From contig WAMF01000001.1 of assembly GCA_015522475.1 (NCBI GenBank), forward strand, positions 157,469 to 221,468: a DNA stretch of 64,000 nucleotides. Direction: 5' to 3'. Source of the DNA: Microcaldota archaeon. GTDB lineage: Archaea; Micrarchaeota; Micrarchaeia; Anstonellales; J096. Below, in pieces: positions 9,792 to 18,875 of this stretch. Numbering within the stretch: position 1 is the stretch's first letter; every line of letters begins with the position of its first letter. The notes beneath the pieces are model-generated. The model saw only the letters and a list, made by a program, of their open reading frames with translations. It made no database searches and was not told the DNA's origin. The position numbers and the translations under genes are program-made.

Positions 9792-9799
9792 CTATAAAT
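9792..9799 (+). promoter_or_regulatory. TATA box of tRNA-Cys
   Basis: CTATAAAT lies about 43 nt before the tRNA 5' end, implying a short 5' leader removed by RNase P. A second AT-rich palindrome, cttatataag, lies at about 9757. Confidence 0.45.
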
Positions 9800-9838
9800 G
9801 GCTGGTGCATGCAACAGCATTCCAAAACTAACATACTT

Positions 9839-9926
9839 GCCCGGGTGGCGGAACGGCTACGCAACCGGCTGCAGCTCCAGATGAAGTAGAAACCGGTGTA
9901 AGGGGGTTCGACTCCCTCCCCGGGCT
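9839..9926 (+). tRNA. tRNA-Cys (GCA) with a 17-nt intron
   Basis: The acceptor stem GCCCGGG pairs with CCCGGGC, the discriminator base is U (expected for tRNA-Cys), and the T arm is GGGGG-TTCGACT-CCCTC with one G-U pair. The anticodon stem ACCGG/CCGGT is perfect but encloses 24 nt instead of 7. Removing 9875-9891 leaves the loop CTGCAGA, with anticodon GCA. A poly-T tract follows the gene. Confidence 0.92.
9875..9891 (+). other. tRNA-Cys intron at canonical position 37/38
   Basis: The splice sites fit a bulge-helix-bulge. Exon bases CTGC pair with intron bases GTAG (4 bp, one G-U), flanked by 3-nt bulges AGC and AAA. Cutting two bases into each bulge excises 17 nt. The inner helix is weak, so this is a relaxed motif. 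Confidence 0.8.
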
Positions 9927-10030
9927 TTTCTTACCAAACTCAACCAATTAAAATAAAGAGGGTCAAATAACAACAGATAACTACGGAGCGCCTTCGAAAG
10001 TTTTTTATATAGTTAAGGTGAATAATCTTC

Positions 10031-10423
10031 ATGGGTTTGGAAGCTATTGAATTGGAAAGTATTGAAAGTATAAAAAGAAGAGCTCAGTTGCTGAAAGAAA
10101 AACCCATAGATGAACTTGTCAAACTTGCTTTAAAAGAAGATGTTGAACTCGAAAAAGAGAATGTTGAAATTGAAAGACTGGAAAAGAAGATAAAAGGATT
10201 TAGGCAAATTCTAAAAGAATACAAAGAAGCAAGTGAAAAAGATGAGAAATGGCAGGAGAAGCTCGAAGAGACTGTTAACAAGCTTGATGGATTTATAGAT
10301 AAGTTGGACAAATATTTGAGGGATGTTAAGATAAAAAAGGGTGAACTTTTGGTAATACTTTATGCACTGTCGTTTAAAGTAAAAGAGAGGAAGAAAAATG
10401 TAAGGAGGTTTAAGCCACTATGA
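10031..10423 (+). CDS. Small coiled-coil protein, first gene of a two-gene operon
   Basis: These 130 residues are almost wholly predicted coiled coil, rich in Glu and Lys, with heptad-like leucines and isoleucines from about residue 40 to 105. No signal peptide or Cys is present. A TATA-like tttttatatag lies about 25 nt before the ATG, so the mRNA is probably leaderless. The stop overlaps the next ATG in an ATGA arrangement, so the products are likely made together. The AT-rich codon choice contrasts with the neighbouring housekeeping genes. I do not recognise the family. A small coiled-coil partner for the next protein is plausible. Confidence 0.75.
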   Translation: MGLEAIELESIESIKRRAQLLKEKPIDELVKLALKEDVELEKENVEIERLEKKIKGFRQILKEYKEASEKDEKWQEKLEETVNKLDGFIDKLDKYLRDVKIKKGELLVILYALSFKVKERKKNVRRFKPL

Positions 10424-11043
10424 CAACGATGAAGCTAACGGAAAATGTTGAAATAAAAGGATATTTTGTTTACGCCAATGGATTTCAATTAGAGACAGAG
10501 CTCTATAAAATAGAAGATTTTAGAGAGGTATTCAAAGGAAATGTTGAAGGCTTTAGAACGATGTTTGGCTTAACCCGACTTGGCATGGAAGGACCATATA
10601 CTTATTATCTGGTCAGCATTGCCCCTTCACCATATGAAGAGTTTTTTAGATTTATAGGCCATTGTGGAAAGGGGGAGGGGGCTTTTCACCTGTTTGGCGG
10701 AAGCATTATAGAGGTTTTTGAAGAAGTGAAAAATGGAGGTTACGACGTGCATTATAGTGGAAGTGAAGGATTTAAAGAATATAATTACAATGGATGTCTA
10801 TCTATAGTAAATGTGGATAAAGTGATAAGTTATTGGATATTGAAATTGAAAGGTATTGTATTCAACAGCGACGTGATTAAAAAGAATAGGGGAGAGCCGG
10901 TTATATTCACTAAGAATGAAAAGATTTGGAATTACAATTACTTAGTATGGAAACACGGCTCTTTAGAAGGCAAAACCTATAATAAAAGTAGGCTAGGAAA
11001 AGAGATAAAAAAAGTACTGGAGAAGCGCTATCCTCAGATCTGA
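10420..11043 (+). CDS. Uncharacterised protein, second gene of a two-gene operon
   Basis: This 207-residue soluble protein has no match I recognise. It has an alternating beta-strand pattern with many aromatics (YTYYLVSIAPSPYEEFFRF), a lone Cys-containing turn (GHCGKGEG) and a basic C-terminal helix. The start overlaps the upstream coiled-coil gene by 4 nt (ATGA) and is preceded by aggaggttt, a strong ribosome site inside the first gene. The codon choice is AT-rich, like the upstream gene. The pair could be a recently acquired accessory module; a toxin-antitoxin pair is one option, but no known toxin motif is visible. Confidence 0.75.
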   Translation: MTTMKLTENVEIKGYFVYANGFQLETELYKIEDFREVFKGNVEGFRTMFGLTRLGMEGPYTYYLVSIAPSPYEEFFRFIGHCGKGEGAFHLFGGSIIEVFEEVKNGGYDVHYSGSEGFKEYNYNGCLSIVNVDKVISYWILKLKGIVFNSDVIKKNRGEPVIFTKNEKIWNYNYLVWKHGSLEGKTYNKSRLGKEIKKVLEKRYPQI

Positions 11044-11140
11044 CATTACAATAATAGTTAGTCAAAGGAGAACATTTGATGCCACCGGCGTCGCTATTCC
11101 TTGCTATTCTTTTTCTCTTTATTTTTCTGCTGGAGCCGTT

Positions 11141-13783
11141 TCACCAATTACCTATTTCAGAGATCCACTCTAAAACTTTTTCCTTTGTTATGTTGGCTCT
11201 CTGGCCTTTAAAGATAGGTTTTTTGCCTCCACCTTTAACACCCTTTTCTCTAAGCTTATGCCAAACCTCTTCACTCTTATCTCCGACAACAATAAGTGTC
11301 TTTGGAGTTAAAATGGCAGCGAAGTTTTTAACAGATGGGATAGACTTGGGCTCAAAATCGATTTCCACGACGCGCTCGTTCTTCAGCAGTACATCTAAAA
11401 GTTGATTCTCAGCCTTCTCTGCTCTCTTATTAGCTTCTTTCCACTCTGTAAAAAAGCGCTTGGCTGTTTTTGGCAATGTCCACATGTCCACACTGAATGT
11501 TTCTGCCGCTCTTCTCGCCACCGCCTCCATCTCTTGGACATAAACAACAGCTCTGTCGCCAGCTTTATAGAAGAGGCGCTCTACAGAATCTCTCACACTT
11601 TCCCTCTTAAGAAGTTTGACGTAGCCAATTTCACCTATTTTGTGAAGTATGTGGTGTGTGCCCCCACACGCTTCGACATCAACGCCGGGAATTTTAACTA
11701 TGCGTATGTCTTTGCTTGGTATAGCTCCACCCTGATAAATTGTAAAGCCATATTCTTTTTCAGCGACGTTGCGCGGTATAACCTCTATGAGAATGTCTTT
11801 GTTTTGCCTGATGTATTCGTTGACTTGCGCCTCTATTCTATTTAACTCATCTTGACTTATCCTTTTGTAATGTGTCAGGTCAATATGACCTTTTTCGTCG
11901 TCTTGATACGAACCAGCTTGCCAAACGTGTTTACCCAAAATTTTTCTGGCTGCTGCTGTTATAAGATGGGTGGCTGTATGATGCCTTGTTATGCGGAAAC
12001 GGCGCTGCCAATCTATTTTACCTTTGACTTTTTGGTCTTTTTCAAATACAAGAGGGTCTTTAACTTTGTGTATAATTACGCTGCCGATCTTTTGCACATC
12101 CGTAACTTTCACGTCGTTGAGCCAGCCACGATCAGCTGCCTGGCCGCCGCTCTCAGGATAGAAAAGTGTCTTGTCTAATATGACCCAATCATCTTCTATA
12201 CCAAGCACTGTTGCTTCAAACTCCGGCAAGACATCAACTTCATAGTAAAGTTTCTCGGTTGGTGGATAGCTAGCAACGTCTATTTTTGGAGTTGTTGTTT
12301 TGTGCTTTACCACGTCTGGCTCTCTCACTTTCTCATAAAAATCGCCGGGCACATCGATGTGAACATGCTCTTTTTTAGCAAATTCTTGGATGTATTCAGG
12401 TGGAATGCCATCACTCTTGTAGAGCTTCACCAACTCATCTTCTCCTATCTTTTTACCTGCTTTAACTTTTTTGACGAGTGTAATGACTTTGTTCTTTGCT
12501 CTGTCTCTCGTCTTTACGTATTTTTTACGCTCCTCTTCTAAAACCTTGGCAGTTACATCCACGCCATCTCTATACTTATCAAACAAGCCCTTCAAATGGT
12601 CCATATGAGCCTCGAGGATTTTAGCGTAGTCCAAGCGAACGCCAAATTGGTCTTCAAAGGCGAATATGCGCCTAGCTAAGATACGAAGATTGTAGCCACC
12701 GCCACTGTTGGAGGGCATCATACCGTCATAGACTGTAAAAAGTAGTGTCAGCGTATGATCTGCTATAGCATATGCAGCCTGTAAAGGCTCGATACTGTTG
12801 AAGAACTCCTCTTTATCTACCCCAAGGTCTTTAGCTATCTTGGTTTTTTCAGCTTCTATATCATCAACTTCATCGATGTTTAAGCCGCCGGCAAGCTCCG
12901 AATACTTAAGGAAAAGCTCCGGATCTACATAGGGGTTGCCAAAAGCCTCTTTAATAATCTCGACAGGTTTACCCAAAACAACCTCATAACTCGTTGGTGT
13001 GCCGTGTGTTATCCATGTAAGCCTGCTAAGGCCAGCACCCATATCTATTACCTTTGTCTTCAGTTCTCTGGCTGTACCATCAGGCAACTCTTCGTACTGC
13101 ATGAATACGCAGTTGCCCAGCTCTAAGCCACCGGCAAAGTACTCCATTGATGGACCAAAATTGCCGCCTCCTGCCCATACATCCTCGTGGAATATAAGCT
13201 CATCTTCAGGAATGCCTATAGCCTGTGTTAGGTAATTTATGTCGTGTTCTAGCGCTTCTTCCTTCCAGTAAAATAGGCCGGTTTTGTCGTTATTAAAGGC
13301 GTGCTGCCCGATCATGACGAAGTTTGTGTAATGCCTTCCCGTAACGCCGACATTGGAGATATCTGGGAAGCGAATACAGGGTTGAGGGATAATAAGTGGA
13401 TTAGCTATGGGCTCTAACTCCCCATTGACAACATAAGGCTGAAAATCACTTATGCTTGCCATCGTAAAATAAACATCATCCCTCCACCTGGCCACTGTTG
13501 GATAAGGTTCTATGCTTGTATGGCCATGTTTGACAAAGTAATCTTCAATGCGCTTCCATGTTTCTACGTAGCCAAGTTTCAGTTTGCTTGGAGCATTGCC
13601 TATGAATTGGTAGCCAATACAAGCAGGGTCTCCACAGTAATCGCGTTCCTCTTTGGCCCAAAAATAACGGCCGCATTTCTTGCAGCGCTGCCTCTTGAAG
13701 CCCCGCTCTTTGAGCACCTCTAAGTTGTAATGTTTTTCCCATTCTTGACTGAACTTTAACCTTAAGGCTTTCTTATCTACCAT
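11141..13783 (-). CDS. alaS: Alanyl-tRNA synthetase, archaeal type
   Basis: This enzyme charges tRNA-Ala and edits mischarged Ser/Gly. It has the archaeal N-terminal zinc module (RCKKCGRYF near residue 34, then DYCGDPAC), followed by the class II catalytic core, including the motif 2 region near Y-F-T-M-A-S-I. The editing domain has RHHTATHL and the downstream CGGTHH metal site. A C-terminal region ends near residue 880. The length is normal. The 5' end overlaps the MFS gene by 11 nt, so the synthetase is the second gene of an operon and lacks its own obvious promoter. Confidence 0.97.
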   Translation of the reverse strand: MVDKKALRLKFSQEWEKHYNLEVLKERGFKRQRCKKCGRYFWAKEERDYCGDPACIGYQFIGNAPSKLKLGYVETWKRIEDYFVKHGHTSIEPYPTVARWRDDVYFTMASISDFQPYVVNGELEPIANPLIIPQPCIRFPDISNVGVTGRHYTNFVMIGQHAFNNDKTGLFYWKEEALEHDINYLTQAIGIPEDELIFHEDVWAGGGNFGPSMEYFAGGLELGNCVFMQYEELPDGTARELKTKVIDMGAGLSRLTWITHGTPTSYEVVLGKPVEIIKEAFGNPYVDPELFLKYSELAGGLNIDEVDDIEAEKTKIAKDLGVDKEEFFNSIEPLQAAYAIADHTLTLLFTVYDGMMPSNSGGGYNLRILARRIFAFEDQFGVRLDYAKILEAHMDHLKGLFDKYRDGVDVTAKVLEEERKKYVKTRDRAKNKVITLVKKVKAGKKIGEDELVKLYKSDGIPPEYIQEFAKKEHVHIDVPGDFYEKVREPDVVKHKTTTPKIDVASYPPTEKLYYEVDVLPEFEATVLGIEDDWVILDKTLFYPESGGQAADRGWLNDVKVTDVQKIGSVIIHKVKDPLVFEKDQKVKGKIDWQRRFRITRHHTATHLITAAARKILGKHVWQAGSYQDDEKGHIDLTHYKRISQDELNRIEAQVNEYIRQNKDILIEVIPRNVAEKEYGFTIYQGGAIPSKDIRIVKIPGVDVEACGGTHHILHKIGEIGYVKLLKRESVRDSVERLFYKAGDRAVVYVQEMEAVARRAAETFSVDMWTLPKTAKRFFTEWKEANKRAEKAENQLLDVLLKNERVVEIDFEPKSIPSVKNFAAILTPKTLIVVGDKSEEVWHKLREKGVKGGGKKPIFKGQRANITKEKVLEWISEIGNW

Positions 13784-14912
13784 GCAATGAGCGTGAGCGG
13801 AAACAATTATAAAACATGTAGAGAACGCTGATTATAGCAATAAATACAGCAGTTATTAGAAAACCCCCTTGTAAGTTGAACGTCTCAGCCACATAGCCAA
13901 AGCCGATGAGCCAAGCTGAGTAAATAAGGGCTTTCATCATCGACGAAGTTGATATAGCTGTAGCTCTCTCCTTTGACGAAACTCTCTTATGTATATAATC
14001 ATCTCTCAGCACGCTCGTTAATCCCCTGCTCAATGGGACGAGGAGAATGGCATAAAAAGCTAGTTGGGTGTGAAAGAGGCCCCATATTGTGGAGAAGAGC
14101 ACTTCTGTTATAGGGATAAGAGCCACAAGTGTGGCCTCCCCCAATACTTTTTCTAAAAGGTGTATGTACCTTGTGATTACTCCGCTTATTAGATTTATTA
14201 ATCCCAAGAAAAAGCCGAAGACAGTGAGGGATATACCTAATTCCTTTGCGTAAGGTTGGGCTGGCCAAAGAAACACTCTTAGGAGACCATTCATAAATGC
14301 GAAGAATAATATACCAAGGAGCAACTCCCTGTCCCTGATTATTGCGTTCATATTCCCCTTTATCGATTGGGCTCGTTCCTTCCTTTCCGGTTCTTTTAAA
14401 GCAAGAGCCAATATCAGACTCGTCAGCGTCGCTATAAACAGGAAATAAAAAGGGTAGCTTAGCGAAATTCCACCTAGGAAACCTCCTATTATGTTCGCGA
14501 AAAATCCATAAAAGTAAAGCCAACTCTTTAACTCCCCCCACTCTTTCTTGAAGGCCTTACCCACATATTCATACATCATTGCGGAGTCCGTGCCTGAAAT
14601 AAGGGCTCTACTTAGAGCGAAGGCTATCTCTGCCCCTAAGAACACGGTAAAGCTTTGCCCCACTATATAAAGACCAACCCCCACCAATTGCGCCGCTAAC
14701 CCTGCTATAAATACATCTTTTCGTCTGAACCTGTCACTTAAATAGCCCGTGGGAATTTCTAACACTATAATGAGAGCAGCGAAGACTGCTTGTAGAAAGA
14801 GGACCTGTGCCAATGACAAGCCTTTCTCCATCAAATAAAGTACAAGCACAGGCACAACAACATAAATTTGCCATAAAGGTGTGATGATTTTAAGTAGGTC
14901 TTTACTATCCAT
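13773..14912 (-). CDS. Major facilitator superfamily transporter
   Basis: This 379-residue protein has about 10-12 predicted membrane helices. The MFS motif A is present between helices 2 and 3 (GYLSDRFRRKDV, near residues 57-68). The substrate cannot be told from sequence; drug or metabolite efflux is common in this group. The promoter box TTTTTTAAATG lies about 28 nt before the ATG, consistent with a leaderless start. It precedes alaS in the same operon with an 11-nt overlap. The pairing with a tRNA synthetase is probably incidental. Confidence 0.88.
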   Translation of the reverse strand: MDSKDLLKIITPLWQIYVVVPVLVLYLMEKGLSLAQVLFLQAVFAALIIVLEIPTGYLSDRFRRKDVFIAGLAAQLVGVGLYIVGQSFTVFLGAEIAFALSRALISGTDSAMMYEYVGKAFKKEWGELKSWLYFYGFFANIIGGFLGGISLSYPFYFLFIATLTSLILALALKEPERKERAQSIKGNMNAIIRDRELLLGILFFAFMNGLLRVFLWPAQPYAKELGISLTVFGFFLGLINLISGVITRYIHLLEKVLGEATLVALIPITEVLFSTIWGLFHTQLAFYAILLVPLSRGLTSVLRDDYIHKRVSSKERATAISTSSMMKALIYSAWLIGFGYVAETFNLQGGFLITAVFIAIISVLYMFYNCFRSRSLHGR

Positions 14913-14982
14913 GGCTATTACTTTAATTTAACATTTAAAAAAGCGTTTGAACTCTAGAGTTGATTAATAAGCCCCGCCAAAG

Positions 14983-15022
14983 TATAAAGACATATAAAGA
15001 CATGCGCACGATGAGCGCTCAT
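14983..15022 (+). promoter_or_regulatory. Tandem TATA repeat followed by a 12-bp palindrome
   Basis: The 10-mer tataaagaca occurs twice in direct tandem (14983-14992 and 14993-15002), giving two TATA boxes. Eight bases later is ATGAGCGCTCAT (15011-15022), a perfect 12-bp palindrome where the transcription start or a repressor site would be. This arrangement looks like a regulated promoter for the downstream Cas2-like gene. Confidence 0.5.
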
Positions 15023-15055
15023 GAAAACTGAGAGAGGGTAAATTGCCACTATTTT

Positions 15056-15334
15056 TTGAGGCTTAAGGTTAAAAATTCTTTCATGTTATTTGTAACTATG
15101 GTTACACTTATAATATATGACATAAAGGCCGACACCGAATACAGCAAACTAAAGCGCAAATTTTATTATGGCCTTAAACCACTTGTAAAAGAAGGTGTAA
15201 TAAAATACCTTAATAAATCCGTTATAATAGTGGCAAAAAGGGGCATGGGAAGCTACGTTCGCTCTTACATTGAAGCATTCAAACCCCATATTTCTGCATA
15301 TATTATTTCAGCGCGCTCTATAGAGGAAATTTAG
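15056..15334 (+). CDS. Cas2/VapD-like small ferredoxin-fold protein (stand-alone)
   Basis: The open frame from a TTG gives 92 residues; ATG codons at 15083 and 15098 are alternatives. From 15098 the product begins MVTLIIYDIKADTEYSKL. This matches the Cas2 pattern: a first beta strand ending in Y-D-I with a possible catalytic Asp, then helix 1. The rest reads as strand, strand, helix, strand (VIKYLNKSVIIV; SYVRSYIEAF; AYIISARSI), a ferredoxin-like order at Cas2 size. No cas1, effector or CRISPR array lies nearby, so this is not a CRISPR locus in the visible DNA. It may be a stand-alone Cas2-like or VapD-like RNase. The family call rests on pattern only. Confidence 0.5.
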   Translation: MRLKVKNSFMLFVTMVTLIIYDIKADTEYSKLKRKFYYGLKPLVKEGVIKYLNKSVIIVAKRGMGSYVRSYIEAFKPHISAYIISARSIEEI

Positions 15335-15632
15335 CTGCACCTTTTTGGAAAAGATCTAGAAAAAGCGTGTTTTCGGTGTTCTGCTTGATCTGTGCATATC
15401 TTTCCTTATTATAATTTATTATGCTGTGTTAAAGGCTTCGACACGTACAAGATCTCTACATCATCACCTTCATACCCTTCTACAACATTTACAACTTATA
15501 ATTGGTCTTTTTGTTTCCTACTTTCTTTGCAATTTTATTTTTCAACAGTAATAACTCTGAATAGTGGCAAAATGACCCCTCTGTCTCAACTCTGCACAAT
15601 ATATTCCCAGTTAGAAATGAGCTGATGAGTTT
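15335..15632. other. Intergenic region before mcm
   Basis: No gene, repeat array or RNA fold is evident in these roughly 300 bases. It is T-rich on the plus strand, with several poly-T runs that could end transcription of the Cas2-like gene. Confidence 0.4.
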
Positions 15633-15692
15633 TTGGTTATTTATGTAAGGCCAAGGGCAAAGCCATTAAACCTTTCCCCTTATATAATTAGT

Positions 15693-17768
15693 GTGGAATC
15701 TAGTGTAGGCATATCTCTCAAAGACAGGTTCGATAAGTTTTTTGCTACAGCTTATATGGCAGAGATTAACAAGGTTGTAGGCCGCTACCCACGTAAGAGA
15801 AGTTTAGAGATTGACTGGAAGAAGTTAGAAGCGTTTGATAGGGATCTGGCAGACGTTGTTTTGGACAATCCAGATGCAGCTATAAAAGCCGCTAGTGAAG
15901 CCATCGAGGAGCTAGCCCCAAAAACGTTGACAGGAGAGCCCTTTAAACCAAATATACGCTTCATAAACATTCCAGATAAGGGCTTACTTATAGAGGACTT
16001 GGGTGTGCGCCATATAAACAAACTCATTATGTTCAAGGGTCTTGTCACACGTAGAGGAACACCCGGCAGCAGAGCCACAGTAGCAGCCTATAGATGTACA
16101 AGCTGTGGTATGGAATTCAAATACGACGTTGGACGTGATTTTAAACCCCCAAGCAAATGCCCTGTGTGCAAAAAAGGCTTCCTAGTCGAAGATGTAGAAA
16201 GGATGGAATTCGTGGATACACAGGTAGCAGAAGTCCAAGAGATTCTTGAGAGGGTCCAACCGGGTACAGATGCTGCAAAAACCATCATAACGCTCGAAGA
16301 CGATTTGGTGAATCAAGTTATTCCGGGCGAGAATGTAGAAATTATAGGCATTCTCCGCTTGAACAAGGATGTGCGAAAGGGCAAGAGCAAACCCCTTCAA
16401 TTCCAAAAATATGTAGAAGTCAACAACATAAAAAGACTCAAAAAAGAATTTGAAGAGATAGAAATAAGCCCAGAAGATGAACGTAGAATATTGGAGCTAG
16501 CAGAACAGCTTGATATTGTCGACAAGATAAAGGAATCCATAGCCCCAGATATAAAGGGCTATGAGGAGGTTAAGCTTGCTCTAGCTCTTCAACTTTTTGG
16601 CGGCACAAAAGGCAAGATTTCAAAAGGAGGTATGCCTTTAAGAGACGACATACATATTTTACTCGTCGGTGATCCCGGTATAGCTAAGACACGTTTCCTT
16701 CAGAGCGTTTCCAAAATAGCGCCGAAAAGCATATATGTAAGTGGTAAAACAGTATCGGGTGTTGGTTTAACGGCAGCCGTTGAGAAGGACGAGCTTTCTG
16801 GCACAGGTTGGACATTAAAGGCCGGAGCTCTCGTATTGGCGAGCGGTGGCATAGCAGCCATAGATGAATTTGATAAGATAAACCCCGAGGATAGATCTGC
16901 CTTACACGACGTTATGGAAATAGGTACTGTTAATATTGCAAAAGCAGGCATCGTAGGTACGTTTAGGGCCAAAACAGCCATAGTAGCGGCTGCCAATCCA
17001 AAAATGGGGCGTTTCATACAGGGCAAGAATATACCCCTTCAGTTCAACATACCTCCTTCGCTCATGAGCCGCTTCGATCTCATATTCCCTCTTATGGATG
17101 TGCTCAACGCTGAGAACGACGAGCGCTTAGCTGAGCATATATTAAACATACACGCTACAGCCAATATATACAAAAAAGATGTGTTCATGCAGGATTCAAA
17201 TATAGAGGAAAAAAGGGTTATTCCAAAAGAGCTACTTAGGAAGTATATAGCCTATGCAAAGTCACACGTATATCCTAAGCTTTCAGAAGAGGCTATGGCG
17301 TTGATAAAAGAGTTTTATGTGAATTTAAGGAAGCAAGGTGCTGAACAAGAAGTTGTTTCTATAACACCGAGGTATTTGGATGGTCTTGTCAGGTTGTCGG
17401 AGGCGCACGCTAAGATGCGTCTGAGCAATGTCGTTGAAAAGATAGATGCTGAACGCGCCATATTCCTTATGGACTATGTCATGAAACAGACCATAACGTC
17501 GGAAGAGGGTAGTTTGGACGTCGATATATGGGTTACTGGGCACAGTAGCAAAGAGAGGAAAGAGAGGCTTAGCTTAACAGACCAAGTCGTTGAAATAATA
17601 AGGGAGCTTTCCAACGAGCTTGAGGATGTCACAGAAGAGGCTGTGTTAAAGAGAGCTAGCGAGTATGGCTTAAACGAACACAAAGTTATAGAAGTGATCA
17701 ACGAGATGTTGAGGGATGGCTTGCTCTACTCACCAAAACCGGGCACAGTAGCTTTTCCAGAAGGGTAA
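15693..17768 (+). CDS. mcm: Replicative helicase MCM
   Basis: This is the hexameric 3'-5' DNA helicase of the archaeal replisome. The N-terminal domain contains a zinc finger (CTSCG ... CPVCKKG). The AAA+ core has a Walker A of MCM form (GDPGIAKT), Walker B IDEFDK, sensor 1 AAANP and an arginine-finger segment SRFDLIF. A winged-helix C-terminal domain closes the protein. The frame is open from a TTG at 15633. I prefer the GTG at 15693 because family homology begins with the helix DRFDKFF just after it; the 20 extra residues look unlike MCM. Presenilin follows 12 nt downstream, so they may share a transcript. Confidence 0.96.
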   Translation: MESSVGISLKDRFDKFFATAYMAEINKVVGRYPRKRSLEIDWKKLEAFDRDLADVVLDNPDAAIKAASEAIEELAPKTLTGEPFKPNIRFINIPDKGLLIEDLGVRHINKLIMFKGLVTRRGTPGSRATVAAYRCTSCGMEFKYDVGRDFKPPSKCPVCKKGFLVEDVERMEFVDTQVAEVQEILERVQPGTDAAKTIITLEDDLVNQVIPGENVEIIGILRLNKDVRKGKSKPLQFQKYVEVNNIKRLKKEFEEIEISPEDERRILELAEQLDIVDKIKESIAPDIKGYEEVKLALALQLFGGTKGKISKGGMPLRDDIHILLVGDPGIAKTRFLQSVSKIAPKSIYVSGKTVSGVGLTAAVEKDELSGTGWTLKAGALVLASGGIAAIDEFDKINPEDRSALHDVMEIGTVNIAKAGIVGTFRAKTAIVAAANPKMGRFIQGKNIPLQFNIPPSLMSRFDLIFPLMDVLNAENDERLAEHILNIHATANIYKKDVFMQDSNIEEKRVIPKELLRKYIAYAKSHVYPKLSEEAMALIKEFYVNLRKQGAEQEVVSITPRYLDGLVRLSEAHAKMRLSNVVEKIDAERAIFLMDYVMKQTITSEEGSLDVDIWVTGHSSKERKERLSLTDQVVEIIRELSNELEDVTEEAVLKRASEYGLNEHKVIEVINEMLRDGLLYSPKPGTVAFPEG

Positions 17769-17780
17769 TATTGAGGTTAG

Positions 17781-18584
17781 GTGAAAAACGTGGATTTAAT
17801 AGCTGAGCATGCCTTAAAATATTTTACATTAAGTGCCTTCATACTTATTCTTGCTTACAGCGTTGCTATACACACCACGACTAAGACACAAGGCAACTAT
17901 GGTCTGGGCGATGCTTTACTCTATACAGTTTTTATAATCTTGGCCACGCTTTTTTTTCTATATATCTTTAGGACGCGGCTTTGGATTCTTCTCTTTTTGA
18001 TAGAGGTTTTTACGACGTATATAATGGGTGTTTTTGTTTTCTATACACTCAATTTTCCTCTTTGGTTGGGCCTTCTTTTGGCAGTTTTGCCTGTGTGGCT
18101 TAGATTGAGAGGCGTAGAAGGGGGAAGGGATGTGGCGGTTTTTGCTCTGGTTGCTGGAGCCGGTGCATTCTTAGCTGTGGCTTTTCCACCTCTGTTTATG
18201 GTTGCGTTCCTCGGTTTGCTTCTCTTATGGGATGTGTTTTCGGTGTTTATAAGCGGGCAGATGGTTGAACTAGCTAAGAACGCCAAAAAGAGAGGCTTGC
18301 TCATGACTGTGGAAGGGAGGGGCTTCCATAGAGGAAAAATTGTGGGTATTGTTATGGGCACAGGCGACATCGTCGTCCCGGCTGCTATGAGCGCTAGCTT
18401 TCTAGTTATTGGTTTGAACGTGGCACTTCTTTTTCTCGTTGCTTCTTGGCTTGGCTATTTACTAACAGTTTGGCTCCTAAAAAGACAGACGTACTTGCCA
18501 GCTCTTCTGACGATAGGTGGTGTTCAACTCCTAACGTTTGTGATTTGGTATGTTATGCAATATGGCTTCGTTCTGCCTTTTTAG
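17781..18584 (+). CDS. Presenilin/signal peptide peptidase-like aspartyl protease (A22)
   Basis: This 267-residue protein with about nine membrane helices is an intramembrane aspartyl protease homologue. The three diagnostic motifs are present: the first catalytic Asp in LLLWDVFSVF (W-D instead of the usual Y-D), the second in GTGDIVVPAA (GxGD), and the PAL motif in YLPALLTIGG. Archaeal members such as the structurally solved PSH cleave transmembrane peptides. It uses a GTG start 12 nt after the mcm stop. The W-D variant is unusual and worth noting, but the catalytic Asp is retained. Confidence 0.92.
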   Translation: MKNVDLIAEHALKYFTLSAFILILAYSVAIHTTTKTQGNYGLGDALLYTVFIILATLFFLYIFRTRLWILLFLIEVFTTYIMGVFVFYTLNFPLWLGLLLAVLPVWLRLRGVEGGRDVAVFALVAGAGAFLAVAFPPLFMVAFLGLLLLWDVFSVFISGQMVELAKNAKKRGLLMTVEGRGFHRGKIVGIVMGTGDIVVPAAMSASFLVIGLNVALLFLVASWLGYLLTVWLLKRQTYLPALLTIGGVQLLTFVIWYVMQYGFVLPF

Positions 18585-18875
18585 TAACATTTTTTATGCG
18601 TTTTATGCGCCTTTGGCTTGGGTGTAGTGGGCGCTGGCACACATTCACACAACATAAAGGTTTTGATGAGATGAAGTGTTAAAAGGCGTTTATATGCGGG
18701 TATAAGCTTTTTATAAACTATGTAGCATATATTTAATACATCAAAGGGCAAAATAGGGATTGGATATGTCGTGCGATGTATTAGGGGCTGGACTGTCGTG
18801 TGGGGCATGTAATGAGGCATGTGATGAAAGGTATGCAATGGCGAGGAAATTAAGGCCCTGTAGGAGAGAGGATGT
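18585..18875. other. Intergenic leader region of the 2024-residue gene
   Basis: No gene is seen. TATA-like stretches occur at about 18707 (tttttataaac) and 18726 (catatatttaatac). If used, they would give the downstream mRNA a leader of roughly 100-150 nt. A ggagagagg site precedes the start codon, agreeing with a leadered message. Confidence 0.4.

Noticed and set aside
15056..15334. A complete CRISPR-Cas locus
   Set aside because: No cas1, no effector gene and no repeat array are present in the flanking 10 kb.
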